Notes under the pieces: generated by a model
Database searches by the model: none
What the model was told of the DNA's origin: nothing
What the model saw: the letters and a program-made list of their open reading frames with translations, nothing else
Program-made: the position numbers and the translations under genes
Source: an uncultured Opitutia bacterium
Lineage (GTDB): Bacteria > Verrucomicrobiota > Verrucomicrobiia > Opitutales > Opitutaceae
Assembly: GCA_903820035.1 (NCBI GenBank)
Contig: CAIJFT010000037.1
Location: forward strand, 1 to 64,000
Reading direction: 5' to 3'
Length of the DNA stretch: 64,000 nt
Shown here: positions 47,141 through 56,716 of the stretch, one piece after another
How the letters are laid out: each line of letters begins with the position of its first letter
Numbering within the stretch: the stretch's first letter is position 1

Positions 47141-48643
47141 ATGATCCCGGCTGAAGGTCCTGCGTCCCGCGTTTTGCTTCGCGCCGTTTCGCTCGGCCTG
47201 GCCCTGCCCGGGATCGCGGCCGCGGCGGAGTTCCCGCGGTCCGTGACCGACTATGCGGCAAGCGACGTGGCCTCGCTGGCGGGCACCCTGCTCGGGCGGG
47301 CGACCGCGGAACCTTTCAACGTCGTGGCGACGGTGATCTTCGCCCTTGCCGTCGCGCATACGTTCCTCACCGCCCGCTTTCGTCATTGGGCGCACGCGGT
47401 CGAGGAGCGGCACCTCGCGCGCCTGCGCCAACGTCCGGCGGGACAGGATCGCGACGGTGACGGTCAGCCCGACGAGGTGAGCTTCGGCGGCCAAGTGTTG
47501 CACTTTCTTGGCGAGGTCGAGGCGGTGTTTGGACTCTGGGCGATCGTGCTCGGCGTGGCGCTGGCCGCGTTCAAGGGCGTCGACACCTCGATTCATTATT
47601 TGGCGGACCAGGTCAACTACACGGAGCCGATGTTCGTGGTGATCATCATGGCCTTGGCCTCGACGCGGCCGGTGCTGCGGCTGGCGGAACAGTGTATGCA
47701 GCTCGTGGCCTCGCTGGGCGGCGGGCGCCCGGTGGCGTGGTGGCTTTCGATTCTGACGCTCGCGCCGATCCTCGGGTCGTTCATTACCGAGCCGGCGGCG
47801 ATGACGATTGCCGCGCTGCTGCTGGGTAAACAGTTCTATGCGCTCAATCCGGGGACGAAGCTCAAGTATGCAACGATTGGGCTTCTGTTCGTAAATGTTT
47901 CGATTGGCGGCACACTGACGCACTTTGCCGCGCCGCCCGTGCTCATGGTCGCGGCGGCGTGGGGTTGGAATATCTCCTACATGTTCACCCATTTTGGGTG
48001 GCACGCGATTTCCGGCATTGTGCTGGCGAACGCCGTCTATCTGGTCGCGTTTCGCCGCGAACTCTTCGCGCTGCAGGCTCCGGCGGCGGAGAACGGGCCG
48101 CGTGGCGAGGAGCCGGTGCCGGTTTGGGTGACGACGATGCATCTCGGCTTCCTCGGTTTCACGGTGTGGATGGCGCATCATCCGGCGCTCTTCATCGGCG
48201 GCTTCCTGTTCTACCTCGCATTTGCCCAGGCCACTGCGCACCACCAGAGCAAGGTGGAACTCAAGACGCCGCTGCTCGTGGGCTTCTTCCTTGCCGGCCT
48301 CGTGATCCATGGCGGGCTGCAGGCGTGGTGGATCCAGCCGGTGCTGAGCCGGCTTGGCGAGGTTCCCCTCTTTGCGGGTGCGACGATCCTGACGGCGTTC
48401 AACGACAACGCGCTCATCACCTATCTCGCGACCCTGGTGCCCGGCTTCAGCGAGGAGTTGAAATTCGCGGTGGTGTCCGGCGCGGTGACCGGCGGCGGTC
48501 TGACCGTGATCGCCAACGCGCCGAATCCCGCGGGGCAATCGATTCTCCAGCGCTATTTTCCCGAGGGCGTTTCGCCGCTGGGTTTGTTCTTGGGCGCGCT
48601 CGTGCCGACGCTGCTCGTGGCGTTTTCGTTCATGGTGCTGTGA
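47141..48643 (+). CDS. Putative Na+/H+ antiporter family membrane protein
   Basis: Many TM helices; SFITEPAAMTIAALLLGKQFY, SIGGTLTHFAAPPVLMVAAAWGW, FNDNALITYLATLVPG..GGGLTVIANAPNPAGQSIL. Confidence 0.85.
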   Translation: MIPAEGPASRVLLRAVSLGLALPGIAAAAEFPRSVTDYAASDVASLAGTLLGRATAEPFNVVATVIFALAVAHTFLTARFRHWAHAVEERHLARLRQRPAGQDRDGDGQPDEVSFGGQVLHFLGEVEAVFGLWAIVLGVALAAFKGVDTSIHYLADQVNYTEPMFVVIIMALASTRPVLRLAEQCMQLVASLGGGRPVAWWLSILTLAPILGSFITEPAAMTIAALLLGKQFYALNPGTKLKYATIGLLFVNVSIGGTLTHFAAPPVLMVAAAWGWNISYMFTHFGWHAISGIVLANAVYLVAFRRELFALQAPAAENGPRGEEPVPVWVTTMHLGFLGFTVWMAHHPALFIGGFLFYLAFAQATAHHQSKVELKTPLLVGFFLAGLVIHGGLQAWWIQPVLSRLGEVPLFAGATILTAFNDNALITYLATLVPGFSEELKFAVVSGAVTGGGLTVIANAPNPAGQSILQRYFPEGVSPLGLFLGALVPTLLVAFSFMVL

Positions 48644-48658
48644 GTGGTTGCCGCGTCG

Positions 48659-48678
48659 CCCTGTGCGTGGGCGCAGGG
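48659..48678. repeat. REP-like hairpin family member
   Basis: CCCTGtGC-gtgg-GCGCAGGG. Confidence 0.6.
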
Positions 48679-48730
48679 ACCGCGGCCGTAAGGAAATTCC
48701 CGCCGCTCACGCGCCGGGCCACAGGCGGCC

Positions 48731-49582
48731 TCAGCGACTGAGTTTGCCCCGCGCATCCTCCGGCACGTCGACATGGGTCGTGCCGATCGCGCGCAGCACG
48801 GTGTCGGTCGTTTGCCGGACAATGATTTCGCGCGTGCCACCGGCCGACTCGACGGCAAGCACGCCTTCCAGGCTAACGCGGTACTGCACCACGTGACCAC
48901 GTTCCAACCGGAGTGAAAAGGTGCCGCTCGCCCGGCGTGGTGTGAGCTGTTCCTGGCCGTCATGGACCAATAGCAGGCGGGCGCCGACTTCGGTCAACGT
49001 GCCGGTCACTTGGTCGCCCTCGACCATGAATTCCGCGTGGCTGCCGACGATCAGGCTCAATTCTTCGTGCGGATGGCTCAGCGTGAGCTGCAGATTGCTG
49101 TAGGGCAGGGGGGCGGTAGCGCGTCGGGGTGGTGGCAGGGGCACGGATACACTGGGCCCGCCCGAAGCGCCGACACCGGCGCTCGCGTTCACCACGATGG
49201 TCGGCTCCGTCGCGGTGGCCGTGCTCGTCGGCGCGGGCTCAACGGGAGTCTCGGGCAACTCCGCTGGCGTGCGCCAGCCTTGCGGCGTCTCGACCACGCA
49301 GGCGACGTTGCCGCGGAAGATGAGCTCAATCTCGGTGTCGGTCACGCCGCGGCCGAGTTTGCGGCGCAATCGGTTCACGACCGGCATTTGCACGCGGGTG
49401 AATCCGGCCGGGGTCGTGCGACCGGTGATCGTGTAGGTGCGTGCGTCATCGGTGACCGTCGTGACCCAGCTGTAGTTGGGCTGCTCGGTGAGTTTCATCG
49501 CGGCGATGATCGCGTCGTCGGTCGGACCGGCGTGTAACGGTGTGACGGCCGCGGAGACGACCAGAAATGAAAGTGCCCGCAC
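48731..49582 (-). CDS. Secreted protein of unknown function
   Basis: VRALSFLVVSAAVTPLHAGPTDDAIIAAMKLTEQPNYSWVTTVTDDARTYTITGRTTPAGFTRVQ; start uncertain. Confidence 0.65.
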   Translation of the reverse strand: MRALSFLVVSAAVTPLHAGPTDDAIIAAMKLTEQPNYSWVTTVTDDARTYTITGRTTPAGFTRVQMPVVNRLRRKLGRGVTDTEIELIFRGNVACVVETPQGWRTPAELPETPVEPAPTSTATATEPTIVVNASAGVGASGGPSVSVPLPPPRRATAPLPYSNLQLTLSHPHEELSLIVGSHAEFMVEGDQVTGTLTEVGARLLLVHDGQEQLTPRRASGTFSLRLERGHVVQYRVSLEGVLAVESAGGTREIIVRQTTDTVLRAIGTTHVDVPEDARGKLSR

Positions 49583-49685
49583 GTAGCCGCGGTTGAACCG
49601 GAGGCGAAAACGTGGACGGTCGCGCTGACCACCTGGTCGCTGCGCGCCAAACCGGCTGCTCGGATGTCCCGGGGATTCCAATCGT

Positions 49686-50960
49686 TCAGGGGAAAAGGCC
49701 GCGGCATTCCTTGGCGTCGGCGACGCGCTGGATGCCGAGGGTGAGTGCGGCGAGGCGGCGGCTGAATTTGAATTTTCTCTTCTGGTACTCCACGGAGTCC
49801 TTCGCCTTGTCGAGAATGCCAAAGAGCTTCCGCATCACCTCGTCGCGGTCCCAGTAGAAACTCGACAGGTTTTGCAGCCATTCGAAATAGGAGACGATCA
49901 CGCCGCCGGAGTTGCAGAGCACGTCGGGGATCACCTCGATGTCGCCGCGCTCCTCGATGATTTTGTCGGCCGCGTTGGTGGTCGGGCCGTTCGCTCCTTC
50001 GGCCAGGACACGGCATTTTAACCGGCCCGCGTTCTGGTCGGTGATCACCCGTTCGAGCGCCGCAGGCACGAGCACGGTGCAGTTCAGCTCAAGCAGATCC
50101 GCGTTGGAGATCGGCTCGCCGCCGTCGAAGTCACGCAGGACTCTTTGATACTGGACGTAGGTCTGCGCCTTCGGGAGGTCGATACCCTTCGGGTTATAGA
50201 TGCCGCCCGTGTAGTCGGAGATGGCGATGACCTTCATGCCGTACCCGGCGAGAGCGAGCGCGGACTCGCTACCGACGTTGCCGAAACCCTGGACCACGGC
50301 GGTGGCCTCGGCCACGGGGATCCGGAGGTCTTCCAGATATTTTTTGGCCAAGTATGCGACGCCGGCGCCGGTGGCTTCCTTGCGACCCTGCGAGCCGCCG
50401 AGCGCGATGGGCTTGCCGGTGACGACGGCGGGTTCCACGTGACCCACGTGATTGGAGTAGGTGTCCATCATCCAGCCCATGATTTTTTCATTGGTGCCGA
50501 CATCCGGCGCGGGCACGTCGGTGTGCGGGCCGACGAAGTTCACCATTTCCTGCATGTACCGTCGGGAAAGGCTTTCGAGTTCGGTGGGCGTCAGTTGGTT
50601 GGGATCGACGATGACGCCGCCCTTGGCGCCGCCGTAGGGCAAGCCGACGAGCGAGCATTTCCAGCTCATCCACATGGCCAGCGCGGCCACCTCGCCGATC
50701 GTGACGTTTTGGTGGAAACGGATGCCGCCCTTCGAGGGGCCGGTTGAGAGGTTGTGTTGCACCCGGTAGCCTTCGAAGACCGTGACGCTGCCGTCGGCGC
50801 GCTTGATGGGCAGTGCGACCGCCAGACACCGTTTGGGGTACTTGGTCCGGTCCCGGATTGCGTCCGGCAGGTTGATGGCATCGGCCGCTTTGTCGAATTG
50901 GCGGCACGCCATGCGGAATACATCGGAATCGTAGAGGGAGGAGACGATGGCCTTGGACAT
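49686..50960 (-). CDS. Glu/Leu/Phe/Val dehydrogenase (glutamate dehydrogenase)
   Basis: GYRVQHNLSTGPSKGGIRFHQNV, MSWKCSLVGLPYGGAKGGVIVDP, VPAPDVGTNEKIMGWMMDTYS, VQGFGNVGSESALALAGYGMKVIAISDYTGGIYNPKG. Confidence 0.96.
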   Translation of the reverse strand: MSKAIVSSLYDSDVFRMACRQFDKAADAINLPDAIRDRTKYPKRCLAVALPIKRADGSVTVFEGYRVQHNLSTGPSKGGIRFHQNVTIGEVAALAMWMSWKCSLVGLPYGGAKGGVIVDPNQLTPTELESLSRRYMQEMVNFVGPHTDVPAPDVGTNEKIMGWMMDTYSNHVGHVEPAVVTGKPIALGGSQGRKEATGAGVAYLAKKYLEDLRIPVAEATAVVQGFGNVGSESALALAGYGMKVIAISDYTGGIYNPKGIDLPKAQTYVQYQRVLRDFDGGEPISNADLLELNCTVLVPAALERVITDQNAGRLKCRVLAEGANGPTTNAADKIIEERGDIEVIPDVLCNSGGVIVSYFEWLQNLSSFYWDRDEVMRKLFGILDKAKDSVEYQKRKFKFSRRLAALTLGIQRVADAKECRGLFP

Positions 50961-51096
50961 GGTGACGAGGTGCCGCGGACGCGGCCGGTTGGCGGTTGGC
51001 GGCAGGCTGGCCGGAGGGTGCGGCTTTAGCAATTGGCATTGGGGCGGCGGCTCTTGAATGATGCCGCCTTATCCCGCCGCAGCGCGGGCATGATAC

Positions 51097-52539
51097 ATGG
51101 GCTATCTGATCAAACTCTTCCGCTGGATCATCGAAAAATTCGCCGCCGCCGCGCTGATCGTCACGCTGGCGCTGGCGGCCGGCGGGCTGTGGTTGTTTCT
51201 CAAGGACAACATCGGGTTTGACCAATGGCGCCAGGACGTCGTCCGTACGCTCAGCGGCAAGCGCGGCGAAATTCGCGAGGCGCTGGATGATGTCGTGCTC
51301 CGGATGGACCGCTTGGGCGGGCAGATTGTTGGAGAGCAGGACCGCCTGAAGTTGGCGGACGGGGCGACCGCGAAGCTCAAGGAACTGGAGAGCACGTGGG
51401 ATCGTTTCGTCGGCAACCCCGAGCAGCAGAAGGCCAACGCGCAGCAGATGGAGAAACTGGCCGGCCAGCGCGAGGTGATCACCGCGAAGATTGCGGAGTT
51501 GAAGCTGACGCAGACGCGGGCGGGCTGGGAGCGCGACGGGTTGGAGATCGCCCTCGGTAAACTCGACGTGCAACTGGTGGAGGTCGCAGCGCAGCGTTCG
51601 AAGGTGCTGCATTATTTCGAGCAGATCTGGGAATATCCCCTTGGCCGCGGCTATGTGACGCTGGCCGTGAAGTGGTGGGTGGTGGTGTTTCTCGGCCTCT
51701 ATTTCATCGGGCCGAGTATCGGGAAGGTGGGGATGTACGCGCTGGTCGCGCCGGCGATCAGCCGCGGTCGTCCCGTGCGGCTCGCCGCGTCGATGGCGGC
51801 GATGCCCGAGGTGGGGGCGAGCCGCGTGGCGACGGATCTCCCCCTCGGTCCGGGTGAGCGCCTGTGGATCAAGGAAAAGTTCCTGCAGGCTTCCGACGAG
51901 GGGCTGCAGCGGAAGACGCGCTTCCTGCTCGACTGGCGGATTCCGTTCACCTGCCTTGCGACCGGCTTGGTGGAGCTGATTGAAATGGTGAATGCGAAAC
52001 CCGACGCCGGTGAACGCCGCCTCACGCTGTCCAATCAGTCCGATCCGCACAGCGAACTGGCGGTGATCACGCTGCCGGCGGAGGCCTCGCTCGTGTTGCG
52101 TCCGAGTTTTCTGGCGGGCGTGGTACTGGCCGGGGGCGTGCGGCTGAACCTGCGGCGCCGCTGGCAACTGTTCCGCTGGCAGTCATGGGTGACGCTGCAG
52201 TTCCGGTTTTTCGAGTTCTCGGGCCCGTGTCGGCTGATTATCGCGGGGAGTCGCGGGGTGCGCGCCGAACGCCTGATTGACCGTGCCGGCGACGAGGTGC
52301 CGGCGCGGAGAACCAATCAGGATGCGACGATGGGCTTTACGCCGAACCTAGCTTACCGGCCGGTGCGGGCCGAGACGTTTTGGAGTTATTATCGGGGAAT
52401 GAATCCACTCTTTGATGATCTCTTCGAGGGGCGCGGGGTTTTTCTCTGCCAGCAGGTGGCGAGCGGCGGCGACGCCAAGCAGGCGCGGCGCTTCTGGAAC
52501 GCATGCTGGAACACCGTGACGAAGGTGTTCGGAGTCTAG
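51097..52539 (+). CDS. Membrane-anchored protein of unknown function with coiled-coil-like segment
   Basis: N-terminal TM helix (AALIVTLALAAGGLWLFL), Lys/Glu/Gln-rich coiled-coil-like region, second TM (WWVVVFLGLYFIGPSIG), long conserved-looking soluble C-terminus. Confidence 0.8.
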   Translation: MGYLIKLFRWIIEKFAAAALIVTLALAAGGLWLFLKDNIGFDQWRQDVVRTLSGKRGEIREALDDVVLRMDRLGGQIVGEQDRLKLADGATAKLKELESTWDRFVGNPEQQKANAQQMEKLAGQREVITAKIAELKLTQTRAGWERDGLEIALGKLDVQLVEVAAQRSKVLHYFEQIWEYPLGRGYVTLAVKWWVVVFLGLYFIGPSIGKVGMYALVAPAISRGRPVRLAASMAAMPEVGASRVATDLPLGPGERLWIKEKFLQASDEGLQRKTRFLLDWRIPFTCLATGLVELIEMVNAKPDAGERRLTLSNQSDPHSELAVITLPAEASLVLRPSFLAGVVLAGGVRLNLRRRWQLFRWQSWVTLQFRFFEFSGPCRLIIAGSRGVRAERLIDRAGDEVPARRTNQDATMGFTPNLAYRPVRAETFWSYYRGMNPLFDDLFEGRGVFLCQQVASGGDAKQARRFWNACWNTVTKVFGV

Positions 52540-52552
52540 TATAGAGATGTGG

Positions 52553-52572
52553 CCCTGCGCGTGAGCGCAGGG
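52553..52572. repeat. REP-like hairpin family member
   Basis: CCCTGCGC-gtga-GCGCAGGG, perfect 8-bp stem. Confidence 0.7.
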
Positions 52573-52639
52573 ACCCCGATCGAGCGGAATCCCCATCCAC
52601 TCCCAGTGCCCACGCTTAGGGCCACGGGCGCGAATGCGC

Positions 52640-53983
52640 CTACTTGGCGAAGTGTTTGACCAAGACCTTGGCGTTGCGACCGCTTTCGTCGTAGAGCTTC
52701 AGGCGGGCCTCGGGAAGGATTTCCTTCGTCGTTTCCTCGAAGCCGCAGACGTTGGTGAAGAAGCCGAAGCTCTGCGTTGACAGGGCGAGGATGGTCGTCG
52801 CGCCGCGCTCCTGGGCGACAATCATGGCGTACTCGACCATCTTCTTGCCGATCCCGCGGTTGTGGTAGAACGGCATCACGTACAGCGAGCCGACCTCCGC
52901 CAGCTGCGGTTTATCGGGGTAGAAGTACAGCGTGACACAGGCGATGATGTTTTCGTCGATCTCGAAGACGAAGAATTGATCGATGTTTTTTTCGATGGCC
53001 TGCTGCGAACGGAAGATGAGTTCCTCGCGCCGGACGGCCGCGCGCGTGAGGTTGTAGATCATCCGCACGTCGCTCTTCTTGGCCTTTCTGATCTGCGCGT
53101 AGTCATTGCTGTAGACCAGCGACCCGACGCCCTCGTTGGAGAAGATTTCGTTGAGCAGACCGTCGAAGACGCGGCCGTCGAGTACGTGGACACGCGGCGT
53201 CCCGGTCTCGATCGCCTTGATGGCGTGGACCGCCTTGCTCAGGCTTTCGGGGGCGATGCGTGCTTCCTCGTCCTGCACAATTTTCTGTAGCACATCGAGG
53301 GTGACTTCCTGCCGGACCTTGCCGTCGATGACGAGCCCGAGCGCGGTGGCGAGGTAGATGACTTTGGTGGCGTGCAACGCCTCGGCGAGTTCGGCGGCGA
53401 GCAGGTCGGAGTTTACGCGCAGCGATTTGCCGTCGGGGCCGAAGCCGATGGGGGAGACGATGGGCACGACCTGGCGATCGATCAGCTCCATCAGGAAGTC
53501 CTTGTCGATCCGCTCGACTTTGCCCGTGAACTGCTGGTCGACGCCACGGATAATGCCGGTTGGCAGCGCCCGCACAGCGTTGGTCGAGGCGCATTTCAGT
53601 GCGTTCTGCGTCAGGCCCTCGATCAGCAAGTGCGCGACGCGGGCGGATGCGCGGATGGCGATGTCGAGGGTGGCGGCGTCGGTCACGCCCGTGCCGTCGG
53701 AATTGGTGATCGTGACATTCCGCAGCTCGGCGAGCTCCTTGAGCTGGTGGCTGACTCCGTGGACGAGCACCACCTTGATCGCGAGTGAGCGAAGCACCGC
53801 GATGTCGACGAGCAGGTTCGAGAAATTGTCGTCGGCCACGATCGAGCCGTCGATGGCGATGACGAAGATCTGCCCCTGGAAGCGCGGCACATACTTCAGG
53901 ATCCCGCGGAGGTCCGTCGGTTTGATCGTCGTCGCGTTTGCTGCTGCGGGTGGATTGGCCGGACCGTTGGTCGTGCTCATCAA
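52640..53983 (-). CDS. argA: Amino-acid N-acetyltransferase (AAK + GNAT domains)
   Basis: IFVIAIDGSIVADDNFSNLLVDIAVLRSLAIKVVLVHGVSHQLKEL; C-terminal GNAT EVGSLYVMPFYHNRGIGKKMVEYAMIVAQERGA. Confidence 0.92.
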   Translation of the reverse strand: MMSTTNGPANPPAAANATTIKPTDLRGILKYVPRFQGQIFVIAIDGSIVADDNFSNLLVDIAVLRSLAIKVVLVHGVSHQLKELAELRNVTITNSDGTGVTDAATLDIAIRASARVAHLLIEGLTQNALKCASTNAVRALPTGIIRGVDQQFTGKVERIDKDFLMELIDRQVVPIVSPIGFGPDGKSLRVNSDLLAAELAEALHATKVIYLATALGLVIDGKVRQEVTLDVLQKIVQDEEARIAPESLSKAVHAIKAIETGTPRVHVLDGRVFDGLLNEIFSNEGVGSLVYSNDYAQIRKAKKSDVRMIYNLTRAAVRREELIFRSQQAIEKNIDQFFVFEIDENIIACVTLYFYPDKPQLAEVGSLYVMPFYHNRGIGKKMVEYAMIVAQERGATTILALSTQSFGFFTNVCGFEETTKEILPEARLKLYDESGRNAKVLVKHFAK

Positions 53984-54056
53984 TTGGAAGCCGCTGTGTT
54001 GTCGGGCAAGCGTCGGGCTACGTCAATAGCCGCCGCGGACTTACCGGTGCCGTTGG

Positions 54057-54671
54057 TCACCGGACTTCAAGGCTCCAGGTTCGCGAGGAGTGCTCTCCGA
54101 TGAGAATCGTCTGGTAACGCCCGCGCTTCAGGGCGCCGGCGGGGATGGTCAGCAGGACCGCCGCGCCCAGCGAGCGGGTGAGCAGGTTGGCGGGGATGGG
54201 CTCGAAAGTCGGCGCGATCACGAGTTGATCGCCGCGGACGTAGACATGGGCCCCGCCGAGCTGCTTTTTGTCGTCGGGCAAGGTGCAGGTCAGCTGCACG
54301 ATATAGGGCTGGAGCGCGTTGGCCGTGGGCGCGGCGGTGACGCTGGTGATTTCGGCGGGCAGGAGAATGGGCTCGACGAGCGTCGACTTCAGGTCGGCCG
54401 GCAGGCCGCCCGGGGCGGGCGTGGCGGCGCTGCCGCCCGGAAGTTTCGCGCCGTCGGCCGGTCGCGTGGCGCTGATGGGAATACGCTGGAAGCCGGCGGC
54501 GAGCAGTCGCGCGATGTTGGCGCGGTTCTTCATGTCTTCGTAGGGCAGGAAGGCCGGGGCTTCCTTCCGATACCGCAGGGTCAGCACGGTGTAGGGCACA
54601 ATGCAAAGGACGATCGCGAGGACGATCCACTTCATCGGCCAAGGCTTTCTTGAAGGGGCGGCGGCGGACAT
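54057..54671 (-). CDS. Single-pass membrane protein of unknown function
   Basis: N-terminal TM WIVLAIVLCIVPYTVLTLRYRKEAPAFLPYEDMKNRANIARLLAAGFQR. Confidence 0.6.
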   Translation of the reverse strand: MSAAAPSRKPWPMKWIVLAIVLCIVPYTVLTLRYRKEAPAFLPYEDMKNRANIARLLAAGFQRIPISATRPADGAKLPGGSAATPAPGGLPADLKSTLVEPILLPAEITSVTAAPTANALQPYIVQLTCTLPDDKKQLGGAHVYVRGDQLVIAPTFEPIPANLLTRSLGAAVLLTIPAGALKRGRYQTILIGEHSSRTWSLEVR

Positions 54672-54754
54672 GGCCGGCCATTGAGCGGCATGCGACGGCC
54701 GGCGCGCAAATAAAATTGCTCCGGCGGAGGCGGGCTGTTTCGTTGCCCGACTTC

Positions 54755-56527
54755 ATGAAACTCTGGTCCCAGTTTTTTATCCCGACGTTGAAAGAGAGCC
54801 CGGCCGACGCCGAAATCGCTTCGCACAAGCTCCTCGTGCGGGCGGGCCTCGTGCGCAAGTTGGGCGGCGGACTTTACACCTATATGCCCCTCGGGCTGCG
54901 CGTGATCCACAAGATCACGCAGATCTGTCGCGAGGAGCTGGATCATTCCGGGGCAATCGAGCTGTGGATGCCGCACGTGCATCCGGTGGAATTGTGGCAA
55001 CAGGGTCCGCGCTGGGCCGCGGCCCGCGAGATCATGTTCCGCGCCGACAGCGCCGGCGACGGCAAGCGCGCCCCGCGCGAGCCGGAGTTCGTGCTCGGGC
55101 CGACGCACGAGGAGGTCATCACGCCGCTCGTGAAGGCCGAGATCAGCAGCTATCGCGACCTGCCGAAGAATTTCTTCCAGATCGCCACCAAGTTCCGCAA
55201 CGAGATCCGTCCGCGCTACGGTCTGATGCGGGCGCGCGAGTTCATCATGATGGACGCGTACTCGTTCGATGCGAATGACGACGGCGCGATCAAGAGCTAC
55301 CTGACGATGAAGGCGGCCTACGAGCGCTTCTTCAAACGGCTCGGCACCCACGCCATCGCCGTCGAGGCCGACACCGGCGTGATGGGCGGAAGTTTTTCCC
55401 ACGAGTTCATGGTCCCCGCCGAAATCGGCGACGACGACGTGATCTACAACGAGGCCAGCGGCTACGCGGCGAACCGGGAGAAGGCGACCAGCGCGCTTGT
55501 GCCGGCCGACCTCCAGGACGCGGCGCCCGCCGGCGCGGTTGAGGAATTCGCCACGCCCGGCGTCGTTACGATCGCCTCGCTCGAGGCCGCACCGCACTCG
55601 GTGCCGGCGGACCGGCAGTTCAAGACCTTGGTGTACATGGGTGACGGCAAGCCGTTCCTCGTGATCTTGCGCGGCTGTGACGAACTGGAGGAGGCCAAGC
55701 TCGGCTCCCTCGGTTTCACGCTTTTCCGGGCGGCGACGGCCGAGGAAATCGAGCCGGTATTGGGCGCGAAGCCCGGTAGTCTCGGTGCGGTCAAGGGCTC
55801 GATCAAAGATCCGTCCGCCTTGGCCGGCATCTTCGCCGACCACGCGATCCGCCTGATCGGCAACGGTGCGACCGGTGCGAACAAGGACGGCTTCCACCTA
55901 CGCAACGTGAACGTGGTCCGCGATCTCGCGGTCACGAAGTTCGGCGACTTCCGCCGGGTGCGCCCGGGCGAGCCCGATCCCAAGTCGGGCCAGCCGCTGC
56001 AGGTCCGCCGCGGGATCGAAGTCGGCCATATCTTCAAGCTGGGCACGAAGTATTCGGAGAAATACGGCGCCTCCTACACCGACGACCAGAAGCAGACGCA
56101 CCTGATGGTGATGGGCTGCTACGGTATCGGAATTAGCCGTACGATGCAGGCGGTGATCGAGCAAAGCCATGACGCCGACGGTATCGTCTGGCCCTGGAAT
56201 TGCGCGCCCTTCCATGTCCTTATCTGTGTGCTCGATCCCCAGCTGCCGGAGGCGATGGAGCTTGCGCGCAAGCTCGGCCAGGCGGCGGAGCGGGCCGGCG
56301 CGGACGTTCTGATCGACGACCGCGCGGAGCGTCCGGGCGTAAAGTTCAAGGACGCCGACCTGATCGGCATCCCGCTGCGTCTGACGATCGGCGGCAAAGG
56401 CCTCAAGGAGGGCATCATCGAACTCAAGTGGCGTGCTCAGAAGGATGTCGCCAAGGTCCCGATCGCCGAAGCGGAGTCTTGCATCGAGACCGCGGTCCGC
56501 GAAGCGGCCGCCAAGGCGCAGGCCTGA
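54755..56527 (+). CDS. proS: Prolyl-tRNA synthetase
   Basis: LVRAGLVRKLGGGLYTYMPLGLRVIHKI, FVLGPTHEEVITPLVKAEISSYRDLPKNFFQIATKFRNEIRPRYGLMRAREFIMMDAYSF, CYGIGISRTMQAVIEQ. Confidence 0.97.
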   Translation: MKLWSQFFIPTLKESPADAEIASHKLLVRAGLVRKLGGGLYTYMPLGLRVIHKITQICREELDHSGAIELWMPHVHPVELWQQGPRWAAAREIMFRADSAGDGKRAPREPEFVLGPTHEEVITPLVKAEISSYRDLPKNFFQIATKFRNEIRPRYGLMRAREFIMMDAYSFDANDDGAIKSYLTMKAAYERFFKRLGTHAIAVEADTGVMGGSFSHEFMVPAEIGDDDVIYNEASGYAANREKATSALVPADLQDAAPAGAVEEFATPGVVTIASLEAAPHSVPADRQFKTLVYMGDGKPFLVILRGCDELEEAKLGSLGFTLFRAATAEEIEPVLGAKPGSLGAVKGSIKDPSALAGIFADHAIRLIGNGATGANKDGFHLRNVNVVRDLAVTKFGDFRRVRPGEPDPKSGQPLQVRRGIEVGHIFKLGTKYSEKYGASYTDDQKQTHLMVMGCYGIGISRTMQAVIEQSHDADGIVWPWNCAPFHVLICVLDPQLPEAMELARKLGQAAERAGADVLIDDRAERPGVKFKDADLIGIPLRLTIGGKGLKEGIIELKWRAQKDVAKVPIAEAESCIETAVREAAAKAQA

Positions 56528-56716
56528 GCGGCGCTTAGGCGGCTCGCGGTGGCGAGGCGCCGGCGTTCGTTGCGCGAGCGACGGGCGACGGTGCGGCGCG
56601 GTTATCGCGAGGCGCCCGGCTCGCGGGGAGTTTCGCCTGGGGGACGGATTGCGCGGTGGCCCGCTGGATCTGAAAACCCCCGGACCCATCCGGATTCACG
56701 TGGCCGGCCGGCCATG

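Noticed and set aside
47114-48538. 474-aa minus-strand ORF opposite the antiporter
   Set aside because: Antisense artefact rich in Arg/His/Glu; plus strand is a clear membrane transporter
50488-52167. 559-aa minus-strand ORF overlapping gdh and the 480-aa membrane protein
   Set aside because: Overlaps two supported genes in other frames, compositionally spurious
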